In this document: in pieces, positions 41,374-50,657 of the stretch
Numbering within the stretch: position 1 is the stretch's first letter
How the letters are laid out: every line of letters starts with the position of its first letter
Source: JBCAXA01 sp039183535
Lineage (GTDB): Bacteria; Pseudomonadota; Gammaproteobacteria; Steroidobacterales; Woeseiaceae
Reading direction: 5' to 3'
Length of the DNA: 64,000 bases
Assembly (NCBI GenBank): GCA_039183535.1
Contig: JBCDBO010000009.1
Coordinates: 1-64,000 of the forward strand
Made by a program: the position numbers and the translations under genes
Notes under the pieces: generated by a model
Seen by the model: the letters and a program-made list of their open reading frames with translations, nothing else
Told to the model about the DNA's origin: nothing
Databases searched by the model: none

Positions 41374-42352
41374 TGAGATCGTCCTCCCGGAACGTGCCCA
41401 GCGCTTCAACGGCGGATGTGCCGGCGACGCCGCCGACAACGGGGTATTCGTGGTTGCCGCTGGCGAAATACTGCTGGGCCTGGTCGTCAGTCAGATATTC
41501 CAAAAACCGAATGGCATGATCTTTGTTTGGCGCGCCGCGCACAACCCCAGCACCGCTGATGTTGACGTGTGTTCCAGTCGTGTCTTGGTTCGGAAACACG
41601 GCAACCACGGCGTCTGCGATGGCCTGGTCGGCTGGATCGTCGGAGGCGGCCAGGCGAGCGAGATAATAGGTGTTAACTACCGCAATGCGACATTCGCCGC
41701 TGGCGACCGCGCGAATTTGGCCCGTATCGTTACTTTGCGGCGTGCGAGCAAAGTTGCTAACGACTCCGCTGGCCCACGACTCCGCCGTCTCGGCACCGGC
41801 CCGGGCGACGATACTCGCCAGCAGCGAGATGTTGTAAATGTTGCTCGACGAGCGAATGCAGACGCTGCCCGCGTGGGCCGGATCGGCTAGATCAGCGTAA
41901 GTGGCAAGCGGCTCGGGCGCACCTGCCTCTTTGTTATAGATAATGATGCGAGCCCGTTTGGACAAGCCGTACCACAACCCATCGGGGTGACGCAGACTCG
42001 CCGGAACGCGTTCGTTAAGCGTCGCTGATGTGATCGGTTCCAAAACCTCGGCTTGTTCGGCGCGCCACAAACGGCCGGCATCGACCGTGATCAGGACATC
42101 GGCGGGGCTAAACTCACCCTCCGCCTGAATCCGCTCGATTAACTCATCGGCGCCGGCCTCGATGAGGTTGACCTTAATACCGGTCTTCGCCGTGAATTCG
42201 TCATACAGCGCGAGGTCGGTGTCGTAGTGACGGGAGGAATAAACGTTAACCTCGCCGCTCGGCTCATTGACATCGGTGGCTGTCTCCGGCGCCGGCTTAT
42301 CGCCGCAAGCGGCAAGAAAAAGGGTCATCGTTAAGGCTAGAGCGATACGCAC
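41306..42352 (-). CDS. fbpA: iron(III) ABC-transporter substrate-binding protein (FbpA-like)
   Basis: 348 residues. The lipoprotein-type signal is ALALTMTLFLAACGDKPAPETATD, with lipobox LAAC. The mature part is a periplasmic binding protein: GEVNVYSSRHYDTDLALYDEFTAKTGIKVNLIEAGADELIERIQAEGEFSPADVLITVDAGRLWRAEQAEVL, KRARIIIYNKEAG, SGECRIAVVNTYYLARL, PNQDTTGTHVNISGAGVVRGAPNKDHAIRFLEYL. The Y-S-S-R-H-Y start and N-T-Y-Y pair are the ferric-iron ligands of the FbpA/FutA group. A Fur-like box lies 40 bases upstream. Confidence 0.92.
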   Translation of the reverse strand: MRIALALTMTLFLAACGDKPAPETATDVNEPSGEVNVYSSRHYDTDLALYDEFTAKTGIKVNLIEAGADELIERIQAEGEFSPADVLITVDAGRLWRAEQAEVLEPITSATLNERVPASLRHPDGLWYGLSKRARIIIYNKEAGAPEPLATYADLADPAHAGSVCIRSSSNIYNISLLASIVARAGAETAESWASGVVSNFARTPQSNDTGQIRAVASGECRIAVVNTYYLARLAASDDPADQAIADAVVAVFPNQDTTGTHVNISGAGVVRGAPNKDHAIRFLEYLTDDQAQQYFASGNHEYPVVGGVAGTSAVEALGTFREDDLNASLLGKHQAEALMVFDRAGWQ

Positions 42353-42390
42353 GGGCGATTCCAGAAGCTATTGGGCTATTGGTATAGCCT

Positions 42391-42410
42391 AAATAAGAAA
42401 TATTCTCATT
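42391..42410 (-). promoter_or_regulatory. Fur-like box in front of fbpA
   Basis: On the minus strand, AATGAGAATATTTCTTATT, an imperfect palindrome with arms AATGAGAA/TTCTTATT and close to the consensus GATAATGATAATCATTATC. It sits between the fbpC and fbpA genes in an AT-rich 64-base gap, and probably controls fbpA and the imelysin operon. Confidence 0.65.
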
Positions 42411-42416
42411 GCCAGC

Positions 42417-43460
42417 TTAACTGCTGGCAGGCTGCACAAACACACGGCCGTTGCGGGGTTGGACGGTCGCCTGGCTACCAACGGCGAGCGATTCTGCCGC
42501 ATCGCGCGCGGCGATTGGCATCGCGACGATCAGTGCTGCGTCGGTAGCGGGCGAGCGCAGCACATACTCATCGTACCCATCGGCGAGCCGAACATCGGCC
42601 ACCGTCAGGTCGCCGCCTTCGTGCAAGACCAAGTCGTATGGGCGAACAACGACGTCGACCTCACCGTCCGGCACGTCATCCGTCTGCAGGCAGCGCCGCG
42701 GCCACGTACCGAAAACGGACGTGACCGAGTCGCCTGATAGGGTCGCCGATAAGCGCTGCGCCTGACCGAACAGCATCGCAACACCGAGCGATGCCGGCTG
42801 CTCGTACAGATCACGCGGCGTCCCTTGCTGAACGATGCGGCCAGTGTCCATAACAACGACACGATCGCTCATGGCCAGCACTTCGTCGGGATCGTGAGTA
42901 ACGACAACACCCACCGTACCGCGTTCTTTGACCAGACGGCGCGCTTCGGTGCGCAGTGTTTTACGAAGCTCGATATCGATATTGGCAAATGGCTCATCGA
43001 ATAGCAGTGCTGCCGGTTCCGGCGCCATTGCCCGTGCCAGCGCAACGCGCTGGCGCTGTCCACCCGATAACGAATCGGGATAACGCCCCGCGAAGCCGCT
43101 CAGGCCCACTTCACGCAGCCAACGCTCGGCGCGGTCCGCTGTATCGGTTCCGCTGAGGCCGAATTCGACGTTACGCCTAACTGATAAATGAGGAAACAGC
43201 GCGCCCTCTTGGAAAACCAGACCGATAGCGCGCTGTTCTGGCGGTACGTGCCGGTCGGCGTTGGCGAGCAATCGACCGTCCAGTTCGATTTGCCCAGCTT
43301 GCAAACGCAGTAAGCCCGCCGCCAATCGCAGCAACGTGGTTTTCCCACACCCTGACGGCCCGACTAGACAGGTAATCTCGCCCGCCGCCGCCGTGAAGCT
43401 GATGTCGGCCAAGGTCGGCGTCGTATCGTAGCGGTGGGAAACACGGTCGAAGGTCAGCAC
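42417..43460 (-). CDS. fbpC: iron ABC-transporter ATP-binding protein (FbpC-like)
   Basis: About 347 residues from GTG 43460; the longer frame overlaps the divergent fbpB and is rejected. The ATPase motifs are VGPSGCGKTTLLRLAAG (Walker A), Q-loop GLVFQEGALFPHLSV, signature LSGGQRQRVALARAMA, Walker B ALLFDEPFANID, and switch His VVVTHDPDEVLAMSD. The C-terminal TOBE-like part (VDVVVRPYDLVLHEGGDLTVADVRLADGYDEYVL) fits the FbpC/FutC group. It lies head-to-head with fbpB, 50 bases apart. Confidence 0.92.
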   Translation of the reverse strand: MLTFDRVSHRYDTTPTLADISFTAAAGEITCLVGPSGCGKTTLLRLAAGLLRLQAGQIELDGRLLANADRHVPPEQRAIGLVFQEGALFPHLSVRRNVEFGLSGTDTADRAERWLREVGLSGFAGRYPDSLSGGQRQRVALARAMAPEPAALLFDEPFANIDIELRKTLRTEARRLVKERGTVGVVVTHDPDEVLAMSDRVVVMDTGRIVQQGTPRDLYEQPASLGVAMLFGQAQRLSATLSGDSVTSVFGTWPRRCLQTDDVPDGEVDVVVRPYDLVLHEGGDLTVADVRLADGYDEYVLRSPATDAALIVAMPIAARDAAESLAVGSQATVQPRNGRVFVQPASS

Positions 43461-43510
43461 GGGGAAAACGCTATCATTGTCCGCAAGACTCGGGCAGAGA
43501 ACGGGAGTGT

Positions 43511-45169
43511 ATGCGAGGCTTAATCGAACGTGCCAGCGCTCTGTGGACGCTGCCGGCACTGGCGGTCGCGCTGGCGCTGGCCGTACCGCTGGTCGCGATC
43601 TTAGCAACATTGCTAACCCCAGCCGGGGCGACGACGGCCCATCTGCAAGCGACCGTCCTGCCGGACTACATCCTCAACTCCGTGCTGTTGATGCTACTAA
43701 CGGGCGCGCTAGCGTTGCTGTTCGGCACAGCGACGGCGTGGCTGACGGCCGCTTGTACGTTCCCGGGGGCACGTTGGCTCTCGGGTTTGTTGGTCTTGCC
43801 GCTCGCGGCACCGGCCTACGTCGTGGCCTACGCCTACACCGATTTACTGGAGGTTTCGGGGCCATTGCAGACGGCGTTACGTGGCCTACTCGACGTAACG
43901 CCAGCCGAGTTTCGATTGCCGTCGATTCGCAATATCCCTGGCGCCGCAACGCTGTTGGCGTTGGTGCTGTACCCGTACGTTTACCTGCTGACGCGCACCA
44001 GTTTTGCTGCTCGGTCGCGTGCGCATTTTGAGGCGGCGCGGGTTCTCGGCCTATCAGCGTGGCAGGCCTTTTGGCGCGTTGGCTTACCGGGCGCACGACC
44101 TGCCATCGCCGGTGGCGTGGCGTTGGTGATGATGGAAACGCTCGCCGACTTTGGGGTCGTCGAGTATTTCTCGGTACCGACATTCAGTACCGGGATTTAC
44201 CGAACTTGGATTGGACTGGGTGACAAAGCGGCTGCACTGCGTTTGGCGGCAATCATGCTGTTGTTCGTTATTGCACTCGTCATGCTCGAGTCAGTGAGCC
44301 GGCGCGGTGGCATCGATCGCGACGACGTCAGCCGCGCTCAAGCGATAGAGCTTCGCGGTTGGCGGGCGGTTGCCGCGTTCGTTATATGCGCCGTGCCGGT
44401 AACGCTCGGTTTTATCATTCCGGTCGCGTTGCTAACGGTGTACACGCTGGGTGCGGGCGACACCGTATTGATGCGCGGCTTCGGCCAATACGTCAGCAAC
44501 AGTGTCACGGTTGCTAGCGCGGCGGCGGTGTTGGCAGTCGCCTTGGCTGTGCTGTTGAGCTACGCGCAACGCTTACACACCAGCCGCGTCAATAGCGGCT
44601 TTGTTCGAATTGCGACCCTTGGCTACGCGCTGCCGGGTTTGTTACTGGCCGTTGCGTTGCTGGAGCCGGTGAACCGTTTCGATCAGTGGTTGTCTGGGCT
44701 CGGGTCTGGCGGCGGCAGCGTTCTAGCCGGTACGGTCTTCGTGCTGATCTACGCGTACCTGTGCCGGTTCTTAACCGTCGCGTTTCAATCGACCAGCGCC
44801 GGTCTTGCCCGGGTATCGCCCGATCTCGACGCTGCAGCACGCAGTCTTGGTGCGACACCGGGCGGCGTTATACGACGCGTGCATCTACCGCTCCTCGCCC
44901 CGAGCTTAGCGGCTGGCCTATTGCTGGTGTTCGTCGATGTAATGCGTGAGTTGCCGGCCACACTGCTACTGCGACCGTTTAACTTCGATACGTTGGCAAC
45001 ACGGGTTTACCGCTTGGCCAGTGACGAGCGCTTGCAAGAGGCATCGCCCGCCGCGCTTGCGATCGTACTGGTCGGCGTAATACCGGTGCTTATCATCAAC
45101 TGGACAGCAGCGCGCCGCGATCGGCGGCGTAGCAACGACGTAACCACGGAGGTGCCTCAGCATGGCTAA
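43511..45169 (+). CDS. fbpB: iron ABC-transporter permease (FbpB-like, two fused permease domains)
   Basis: 552 residues with about twelve membrane segments. Each half has one permease domain with an E-A-A-type loop: HFEAARVLGLSAWQAFWRVGLPGARPAIAGG in the first, and DLDAAARSLGATPGGVIRRVHLPLLAPSLAAGLLLVFVDVMRELPATLLLRPFNFDTLATRVYRLASDERLQEAS in the second. The latter text is typical of FbpB/FutB. The gene is on the opposite strand from fbpA and fbpC, so the transporter is made from two transcripts. It overlaps the following VOC gene by eight bases. Confidence 0.92.
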   Translation: MRGLIERASALWTLPALAVALALAVPLVAILATLLTPAGATTAHLQATVLPDYILNSVLLMLLTGALALLFGTATAWLTAACTFPGARWLSGLLVLPLAAPAYVVAYAYTDLLEVSGPLQTALRGLLDVTPAEFRLPSIRNIPGAATLLALVLYPYVYLLTRTSFAARSRAHFEAARVLGLSAWQAFWRVGLPGARPAIAGGVALVMMETLADFGVVEYFSVPTFSTGIYRTWIGLGDKAAALRLAAIMLLFVIALVMLESVSRRGGIDRDDVSRAQAIELRGWRAVAAFVICAVPVTLGFIIPVALLTVYTLGAGDTVLMRGFGQYVSNSVTVASAAAVLAVALAVLLSYAQRLHTSRVNSGFVRIATLGYALPGLLLAVALLEPVNRFDQWLSGLGSGGGSVLAGTVFVLIYAYLCRFLTVAFQSTSAGLARVSPDLDAAARSLGATPGGVIRRVHLPLLAPSLAAGLLLVFVDVMRELPATLLLRPFNFDTLATRVYRLASDERLQEASPAALAIVLVGVIPVLIINWTAARRDRRRSNDVTTEVPQHG

Positions 45170-45494
45170 AGGTGGGATCGATTACATTTATCTCGAAACG
45201 CACAACAAGGCCGAGGCGGTCACGTTTTGGCAGAGCCTCGGATTCGGTGTGGTCATGGACATCGGCCACGCCGCGAAACTGGCGCACGCCGACGGCGGTA
45301 CCGTGTTCGTCGAACAAGTGCCGGCCGACAAAGTCTTGGAGACGCGTCTCTACTTACACGGCGATCGAACAGCGACAACGACGGTCGACCCCGCCAATAT
45401 CGTGTCGGACTGGCAACCAAGCCATTGGGATACGCACTTGCGAGTCTTGAGCGACACCGATGGCCGCCAGGTGGTTGTCCAAGACCCAAACTAA
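45162..45494 (+). CDS. VOC (glyoxalase/bleomycin-resistance) superfamily protein
   Basis: 110 residues, a single domain. The text DYIYLETHNKAEAVTFWQSLGFGVVMDIGHAAKLAHADGGTVFVEQVPAD and SDWQPSHWDTHLRVLSDTDGRQVVVQDPN has the beta-alpha-beta-beta-beta order of the VOC fold. The E-T-H and W-D-T-H positions are candidate metal ligands. The substrate is unknown. Overlap with fbpB suggests a link to the iron locus. Confidence 0.75.
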   Translation: MAKGGIDYIYLETHNKAEAVTFWQSLGFGVVMDIGHAAKLAHADGGTVFVEQVPADKVLETRLYLHGDRTATTTVDPANIVSDWQPSHWDTHLRVLSDTDGRQVVVQDPN

Positions 45495-45575
45495 TCACGC
45501 TGCCGCCTGCGCGCTAGCGGTCAGTCGCCGATTGCTCGCCTAGCTTACGTCCAATGTAATCGTGTTACTTATCGC

Positions 45576-45596
45576 GAATAAGAATGATTCGTATTC
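45576..45596 (+). promoter_or_regulatory. Fur-like box in front of the siderophore receptor
   Basis: Palindrome GAATA-A-GAAT-G-ATTC-G-TATTC: the arms GAATA/TATTC and GAAT/ATTC are perfect, with three unpaired positions. It lies 63 bases upstream of the receptor start and fits the Fur consensus of repeated GATAAT/ATTATC hexamers. Confidence 0.7.
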
Positions 45597-45658
45597 GTTA
45601 ATCTGGCAAACTCTCGACCGTTTTTGGGGTATGAACCACTAATCGGGAGAAATTTGCC

Positions 45659-47782
45659 ATGCGTAGCTGGCTCGGCTTTACAGCCATTTCCGTCATTGCC
45701 GCGGGACCTGTGCTCGCGCAACAAGAAGACGATGAAACGATTGAAACCATTGTTGTCACCGGCGCCTTGTCAGAGTTTGGCGCCTCGAAATCGGCCACGC
45801 CGATTCTAGAGACCTCGCGATCGATTTCGATCGAAACACAAGTGCAGTTTCGCGATAAAGGTGCGCTGACACTGGACGACACGCTGAACTACACCGCCGG
45901 TGTCGTCGGCGACACATTCGGGTTTTCCACCCGCGGTGATTTTCCGCAAGTGCGCGGCTTTGACGCTGCGGAGTATCGCGACGGCCAGCAAGTCCTGTTT
46001 GGCTTCTACAACAACACTCGCTCGGACGTGTACATGCTTGAGCAGGTCGAGATACTGAAAGGGCCAGCATCCGTGTTGTACGGCAAAGGGACGCCCGGCG
46101 GAATCGTTAATGCGGTTTCGAAACTGGCCCGCCCGGATGCCGAGAGCGAAGTGGTTTTCGACGTCGGTAACTTCGATCGTTACCAAGTGTCGGCTGACTA
46201 CAACACAGCGATCGGCGATAACGTCTTTTTCCGTGTCGTCGGTATTTACCGCGATGCAGACACGCAAGTCGATTTTGTCAACGACGATGCGGCGATCTTG
46301 ATGCCATCGATCACATACGACAATGGTCGTACCCGTGTCACTGCGATGGTTGAAATCGCCGACCGCGACAGCGATACCGCGCACCAGTTCTTACCATTGA
46401 CGGGCACGGCCTGCGCCAGCGGCGATGTAACGGTGACGCCAGCTGTCATTTGCGCGAACGCAAACGGTCAAAGTTCGGCCAATGAGACCTACCTTGGCGA
46501 CCCAGACTTCAACCGCTATGACACCGACTCGACCTTAGTGAGCTTGTTGACATCGCACCAGTTCACCGAAAACTTCTCGGTCGACGGCATCATTCGCTAC
46601 AAAGACGGCGAGGCGGATTATCGCCAGTCGTGGATCGACTTCCTTGGCGACGGCAACCCGCGTGTGAACGCCAATGGTGACGGCGGTCGTACGTGGTATC
46701 GCAGTGAAGCGTTCTCAGAACAAACGGCGATTGACCTGCGTGCTCGCTACACGTTTGACACCGGTGCCGTCGAGCACGAATTGTTCGGCGGTATCGCGTT
46801 CCAGGACGTGACGATCGGGAACGAGATCATCTTCATCAACGATCCGGCCACACAAACGCTCGGTACGTTAAACGTGTATACCCCTGTTTACGGCAACGTC
46901 CCGCCACCGTTATTCGATGACACGAATCTCTTCGATCTCGGCGACACCGATACCGAGGACTTTGGCGTTTACCTCAACGACCAGATTTCGATCGGCGCTT
47001 GGAAGTTTAATGTCGGCGTTCGCTTCGACGAGGTGGAGCAATCCACGGCAACCGCCACGCAAGATGACGATGAAGTGTCGTTCAGCGTTGGTGCCTTGTA
47101 CGCCTTCGAGAACGGGCTGTCGCCCTACATCAGTTTCGCTGAATCGTTTGAACCGGTGCTTGGCACCGACGGTTTTACCGGTAACCCATTGAAGCCGCGC
47201 GAAGGCGAGCAATGGGAAGTCGGCCTTAAGTACCAACCAGCCGGTACATCAACGTACATCACGGTCGCGTACTTCGATATCGAAGAATCGAACTTACCAA
47301 ACCCAGCTGCCTTGATCGGGCAACCGAATAGCCAGCAAGAGGGCATCGGTACCGTGACCGGCTTTGAGATCGAGGCGTTAACGGCGTTCGGCGATTGGTC
47401 GCTGGAAGGCAATATCAGCGTGCTAGACACCGAAACACCCAACGGTGTGCCGTTTGCATCAATCCCTGAAGAGCAAGCGTCGGTCTGGGCTCAGTACCAA
47501 CCGGACGGCGGGCCGCTCGCGAATTTCAAAGCTGGCGTTGGACTTCGCTACCTCGGTGAGAATGAAAGCAACGGTCTCGGCGCCGTCGGTCTGGTGCGCG
47601 TCGTCACCGACGCCACGTTGTTGCTCGACTTGATGCTCGGCTACGAAACCGACGACTGGAACTTCACGCTCAACGCGCGCAACGTCGCGGACGAGGACTA
47701 CTACGGAACGTGCCTTGCCCGTGGCGATTGCTTCCCGGGTGAGAATCGGACTGTCGTCGCCCGCCTGGCAAGACGCTTCTAG
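45659..47782 (+). CDS. TonB-dependent siderophore-type receptor
   Basis: 707 residues. The signal peptide is MRSWLGFTAISVIAAGPVLAQ and the TonB box is ETIVVTGALSEF. The plug domain includes DDTLNYTAGVV, RGDFPQVRGFDAAEYRDGQQVLFGFYNNTRSDVYMLEQVEILKGPASVLYGKGTPGGIVN, and the barrel ends FTLNARNVADEDYYGTCLARGDCFPGENRTVVARLARRF. The last 30 residues with Y-Y-x-T-C...C-F-x-G are the siderophore-receptor (FhuA/FpvA-like) pattern. A Fur box precedes it, which supports iron control. The ligand is not predictable. Confidence 0.92.
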   Translation: MRSWLGFTAISVIAAGPVLAQQEDDETIETIVVTGALSEFGASKSATPILETSRSISIETQVQFRDKGALTLDDTLNYTAGVVGDTFGFSTRGDFPQVRGFDAAEYRDGQQVLFGFYNNTRSDVYMLEQVEILKGPASVLYGKGTPGGIVNAVSKLARPDAESEVVFDVGNFDRYQVSADYNTAIGDNVFFRVVGIYRDADTQVDFVNDDAAILMPSITYDNGRTRVTAMVEIADRDSDTAHQFLPLTGTACASGDVTVTPAVICANANGQSSANETYLGDPDFNRYDTDSTLVSLLTSHQFTENFSVDGIIRYKDGEADYRQSWIDFLGDGNPRVNANGDGGRTWYRSEAFSEQTAIDLRARYTFDTGAVEHELFGGIAFQDVTIGNEIIFINDPATQTLGTLNVYTPVYGNVPPPLFDDTNLFDLGDTDTEDFGVYLNDQISIGAWKFNVGVRFDEVEQSTATATQDDDEVSFSVGALYAFENGLSPYISFAESFEPVLGTDGFTGNPLKPREGEQWEVGLKYQPAGTSTYITVAYFDIEESNLPNPAALIGQPNSQQEGIGTVTGFEIEALTAFGDWSLEGNISVLDTETPNGVPFASIPEEQASVWAQYQPDGGPLANFKAGVGLRYLGENESNGLGAVGLVRVVTDATLLLDLMLGYETDDWNFTLNARNVADEDYYGTCLARGDCFPGENRTVVARLARRF

Positions 47783-47791
47783 GGCACGCCT

Positions 47792-48367
47792 GTGAGCGAC
47801 GAGGCGCTGCTTCGCGTCGCTGCGCTCGGTATGGCCGCCTGTGGCATTGCATTGCTGCAGGCGGCCTGGCGCATCAAAGCCAACAATGGCTGGCGACTGA
47901 TCGGCGGGTGGTCGCTGATCGGCGCCTCGATCGTGGCATGGGCTTACACCAGTGGCGCTGACAAAGGTGCTGCCCTCGGCATTATTGCCGCTGTGATCAT
48001 TGCGCTGCTGTTCGTCGGCCGGCAAGCATTACTCGCTGAGCGGCGAGGTGAACGTCAGCGCCGCGAACGGGTGGCAAAAGCACCGCCCGAGCGATCGCCA
48101 TTAGCGCGTCGAATCTGGGTCGGCGCGTTACTGGGCCCCATCGCGGGCTTAGCGGCTTTATCGGCATCGACGGCGCTGTACGTTGCGCTAATTGACCTAA
48201 GCGTTGAGCAGACGGCCGCGCTAACAACGGTGTTTTTCGCGTTTCCGTTGTTGTGGGCTGCGTTAGCCGTCGTCGCCGGGTATGTCCGTCATCTCGGCCG
48301 AAAAAGCGCTACGATCCTGGCAGCGGGCTTGCTGCCGCTGATGTACATATTTCTTAACGCGAACTAA
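47792..48367 (+). CDS. multi-pass membrane protein of the iron locus
   Basis: 191 residues from GTG 47792, nine bases after the receptor stop. There are five or so hydrophobic segments: VAALGMAACGIALLQAAW, RLIGGWSLIGASIVAWAYT, GIIAAVIIALLFV, then a basic loop RRGERQRRERVAK, and three C-terminal helices. From memory, a small membrane protein often sits between a siderophore receptor and a PepSY protein. Function not known. Confidence 0.7.
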   Translation: MSDEALLRVAALGMAACGIALLQAAWRIKANNGWRLIGGWSLIGASIVAWAYTSGADKGAALGIIAAVIIALLFVGRQALLAERRGERQRRERVAKAPPERSPLARRIWVGALLGPIAGLAALSASTALYVALIDLSVEQTAALTTVFFAFPLLWAALAVVAGYVRHLGRKSATILAAGLLPLMYIFLNAN

Positions 48368-48375
48368 ACAATGCC

Positions 48376-49833
48376 ATGAGCACGTCCATCTGGCCAAAAT
48401 CGTCATCGGAGCGGGTCGCAAAGTCGATCAACGCGCATTCGGTGGTCGGCTTAGCGCTCGGTGCGTTGTTGTACATCCTCGCCATTACCGGCACGTTGTC
48501 GGTGTTCAATCGCGAACTGCAGCGCTGGGAGCAACCGAGCGCACCCGAAATGGCGGCGATCTCACCGGACGCGGCGGCGGCGGCCGCAACCGCCGTGTTT
48601 TCGAGCGAGCCAACGCCGACCACGCATCTGTACATCAATTTCCCGCAACCGGACTTACCACGAACGGTTATCACAACCGATACCCAAGCGTTTTTCGCCA
48701 ATGCCGACGGGACGGTGGCTGGGCGTGAGCACTTTCCGTGGACACAGTTTTTGTTGGACCTGCATTACTACCTGCACCTACCGACCATTCTCGGTTTAAC
48801 CGTTGTCGGCGCACTCGGCGCTTTTCTGCTCGCGCTATCGATCTCGGGGTTTATGGCCCACCCGCGTATTTTTCGCGATGCGTTTACGTTTCGACGTGGC
48901 GCTGGCCGCGTTCCGTTGCTCGATTTGCACAACCGCTTGAGTGTTTGGACCGCGCCGTTTCACATTTCCAATGCACTGACCGGCGCGATTTTGGGATTGG
49001 CCAGTATTCTGGCGTTTGCTGTCGCCAGTGCGTCGTTCGGCGGCGATACAACGGCCGTGTTCAGTCCGATCTTTGGCGGTGAGCCGGCGCCGGTTGAGGG
49101 CGACGCGCCACTCGCCAACATAGCCGGACCGCTCGCGTACATGAACGATACCTACCCGGAGCTGTTGACGACGTACTTCATCCTGCACGACCCAACAACA
49201 GCCGGACAGCACACGACGATCATCGCTGAACACGGCGACCGACTTATTTTCGGCGACTATTACAATTTTGATGCCGCCGGAAACTACGAAGGCAATATCG
49301 GCATTTCCGACGGCACGCTCGGCCAACAGATCGTCGGCTCGGTCTACAACGTTCACTTCGGTAACTGGGGCGGCTTACCCGTTAAGCTGGCCTACCTCGT
49401 GTTCGGGCTGGCGCTCTGCACCGTGATCGCCAGTGGGGTGCGTATTTACTTTCAACGCCAGCGCGACCGAGGCTTAGCCATGCCACGCTGGGAAGCCGCC
49501 TGGGAGGGTGTCGTCTGGGGAACGCCGGCGCTGTTGGCACTGACGTTGTTCCTGGCCGTTATCGGCGTCACCGAAGGGCTGGGATTGGTCGCTGTTTTCT
49601 GGGGCGGCTTGGTAGGCATAGGAACAACGGCAGCCATCGTGGCTGCGGTGCTACCGATACGCCGGTATTTGAAAATCGCTGTCGGCGCGTTACTGCTGGC
49701 GACGCTACTCAGCCATACGGCGCTGCACACGGACGCAGCCGTATCTACGGCATCAATGCCGGTGTCAGCGACCGGAGTAGTGGTTGCCGGATTGTTGTTG
49801 CTTGGGCTAAGGCGCCAGTCGCGAACCGACTAG
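48376..49833 (+). CDS. PepSY-associated TM (iron-regulated membrane) protein
   Basis: 485 residues. After a short N-terminal cytosolic part comes HSVVGLALGALLYILAITGTLSVFNRELQRWEQP, then a periplasmic PepSY-like region, DLHYYLHLPTILGLTVVGALGAFLLALSISGFMAHP, LDLHNRLSVWTAPFHISNALTGAILGLASIL and more helices. This is the PiuB/PepSY_TM family (COG3182), placed next to siderophore receptors and thought to act in iron reduction or siderophore release at the inner membrane. The stop overlaps the convergent SDR stop by four bases. Confidence 0.9.
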   Translation: MSTSIWPKSSSERVAKSINAHSVVGLALGALLYILAITGTLSVFNRELQRWEQPSAPEMAAISPDAAAAAATAVFSSEPTPTTHLYINFPQPDLPRTVITTDTQAFFANADGTVAGREHFPWTQFLLDLHYYLHLPTILGLTVVGALGAFLLALSISGFMAHPRIFRDAFTFRRGAGRVPLLDLHNRLSVWTAPFHISNALTGAILGLASILAFAVASASFGGDTTAVFSPIFGGEPAPVEGDAPLANIAGPLAYMNDTYPELLTTYFILHDPTTAGQHTTIIAEHGDRLIFGDYYNFDAAGNYEGNIGISDGTLGQQIVGSVYNVHFGNWGGLPVKLAYLVFGLALCTVIASGVRIYFQRQRDRGLAMPRWEAAWEGVVWGTPALLALTLFLAVIGVTEGLGLVAVFWGGLVGIGTTAAIVAAVLPIRRYLKIAVGALLLATLLSHTALHTDAAVSTASMPVSATGVVVAGLLLLGLRRQSRTD

Positions 49834-50639
49834 CGGGCAATCCAACCGCCGTCTATCGTCAGTTCCGACCCGGTGACAAAGCGCGCCTCATCGCTCGCGA
49901 GGTAGACCACGCCGTAGCCAATATCCTCTGGCCGCGCGATCTTATTGAGCGGATGCAGCGCCGCTACTTGCTTACGAACCTCGGCGGTATCGGTGGTCCC
50001 GAACGCACCGGCCTCGGCCCAACCCGCCATCGCCTCACGCAACATGGGGGTATCTACGCAGCCGGGATGAACGGAATTAACGCGAATGTTGTAACCGTGT
50101 TCGGCGAACTCGATAGCCATCGACTTCGTCAGATGCCTGACCGCTGCTTTGCTGGTGTTGTACGCCACTTGATTGGAATAGCCGATTTGGCCAGCAATTG
50201 ATGAGATATTGACGATCGAGGCACCGGGCTCGTTGTTTGCACCAGCAACTTTCAAGTGATCGAGAAAACGTTGGGTACCAACAAAAACACTGTCGACGTT
50301 AACGGCCATCACGCGCTGCCAGTCGGTAAGCGTTATGTCCTCGTACGGCACAACCCATTCCATACCGGCGTTGTGAACCAGTATTTCGAGAGCGTCATTG
50401 GTCTTCGCGTACGACTCGGCGACGACCTGCCAGTCCTCGCTATCGGCAACATCGAGTTTGGCGGTATGCGCGGCACCGCCGGCTGTAATGATCGCGCTAG
50501 CCGTCTGCTGGGCGGCCTCGGGGTTTAAGTCGGTCACCCAGACCGTCGCGCCCTCTTTCGCAAGCAGCGTTGCGATCGCCGCTCCGATGCCTTGCCCGGC
50601 ACCGGTAACCAACGCGCGTTTAGCGTGTAATCGTCCCAT
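49830..50639 (-). CDS. short-chain dehydrogenase/reductase
   Basis: 269 residues. NAD-binding motif TGAGQGIGAAIA (residues 12-23), DLNPEAA (Asp37 region, suggesting NAD), HNAG at 89-92, catalytic Ser in NISSIAG (146-147), Tyr160 and Lys164 in AYNTSKAAVRHL. The C-terminal part HPLNKIARPEDIGYGVVYLASDEARFVTGSELTIDGGW is the classical SDR end. The 3-alpha/20-beta-hydroxysteroid dehydrogenase type is a fair guess, but the substrate is open. It precedes no other enzyme on its strand except the cupin and receptor upstream, so a shared transcript is likely. Confidence 0.92.
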   Translation of the reverse strand: MGRLHAKRALVTGAGQGIGAAIATLLAKEGATVWVTDLNPEAAQQTASAIITAGGAAHTAKLDVADSEDWQVVAESYAKTNDALEILVHNAGMEWVVPYEDITLTDWQRVMAVNVDSVFVGTQRFLDHLKVAGANNEPGASIVNISSIAGQIGYSNQVAYNTSKAAVRHLTKSMAIEFAEHGYNIRVNSVHPGCVDTPMLREAMAGWAEAGAFGTTDTAEVRKQVAALHPLNKIARPEDIGYGVVYLASDEARFVTGSELTIDGGWIAR

Positions 50640-50657
50640 CGTCTGCTCCTTCGAACG

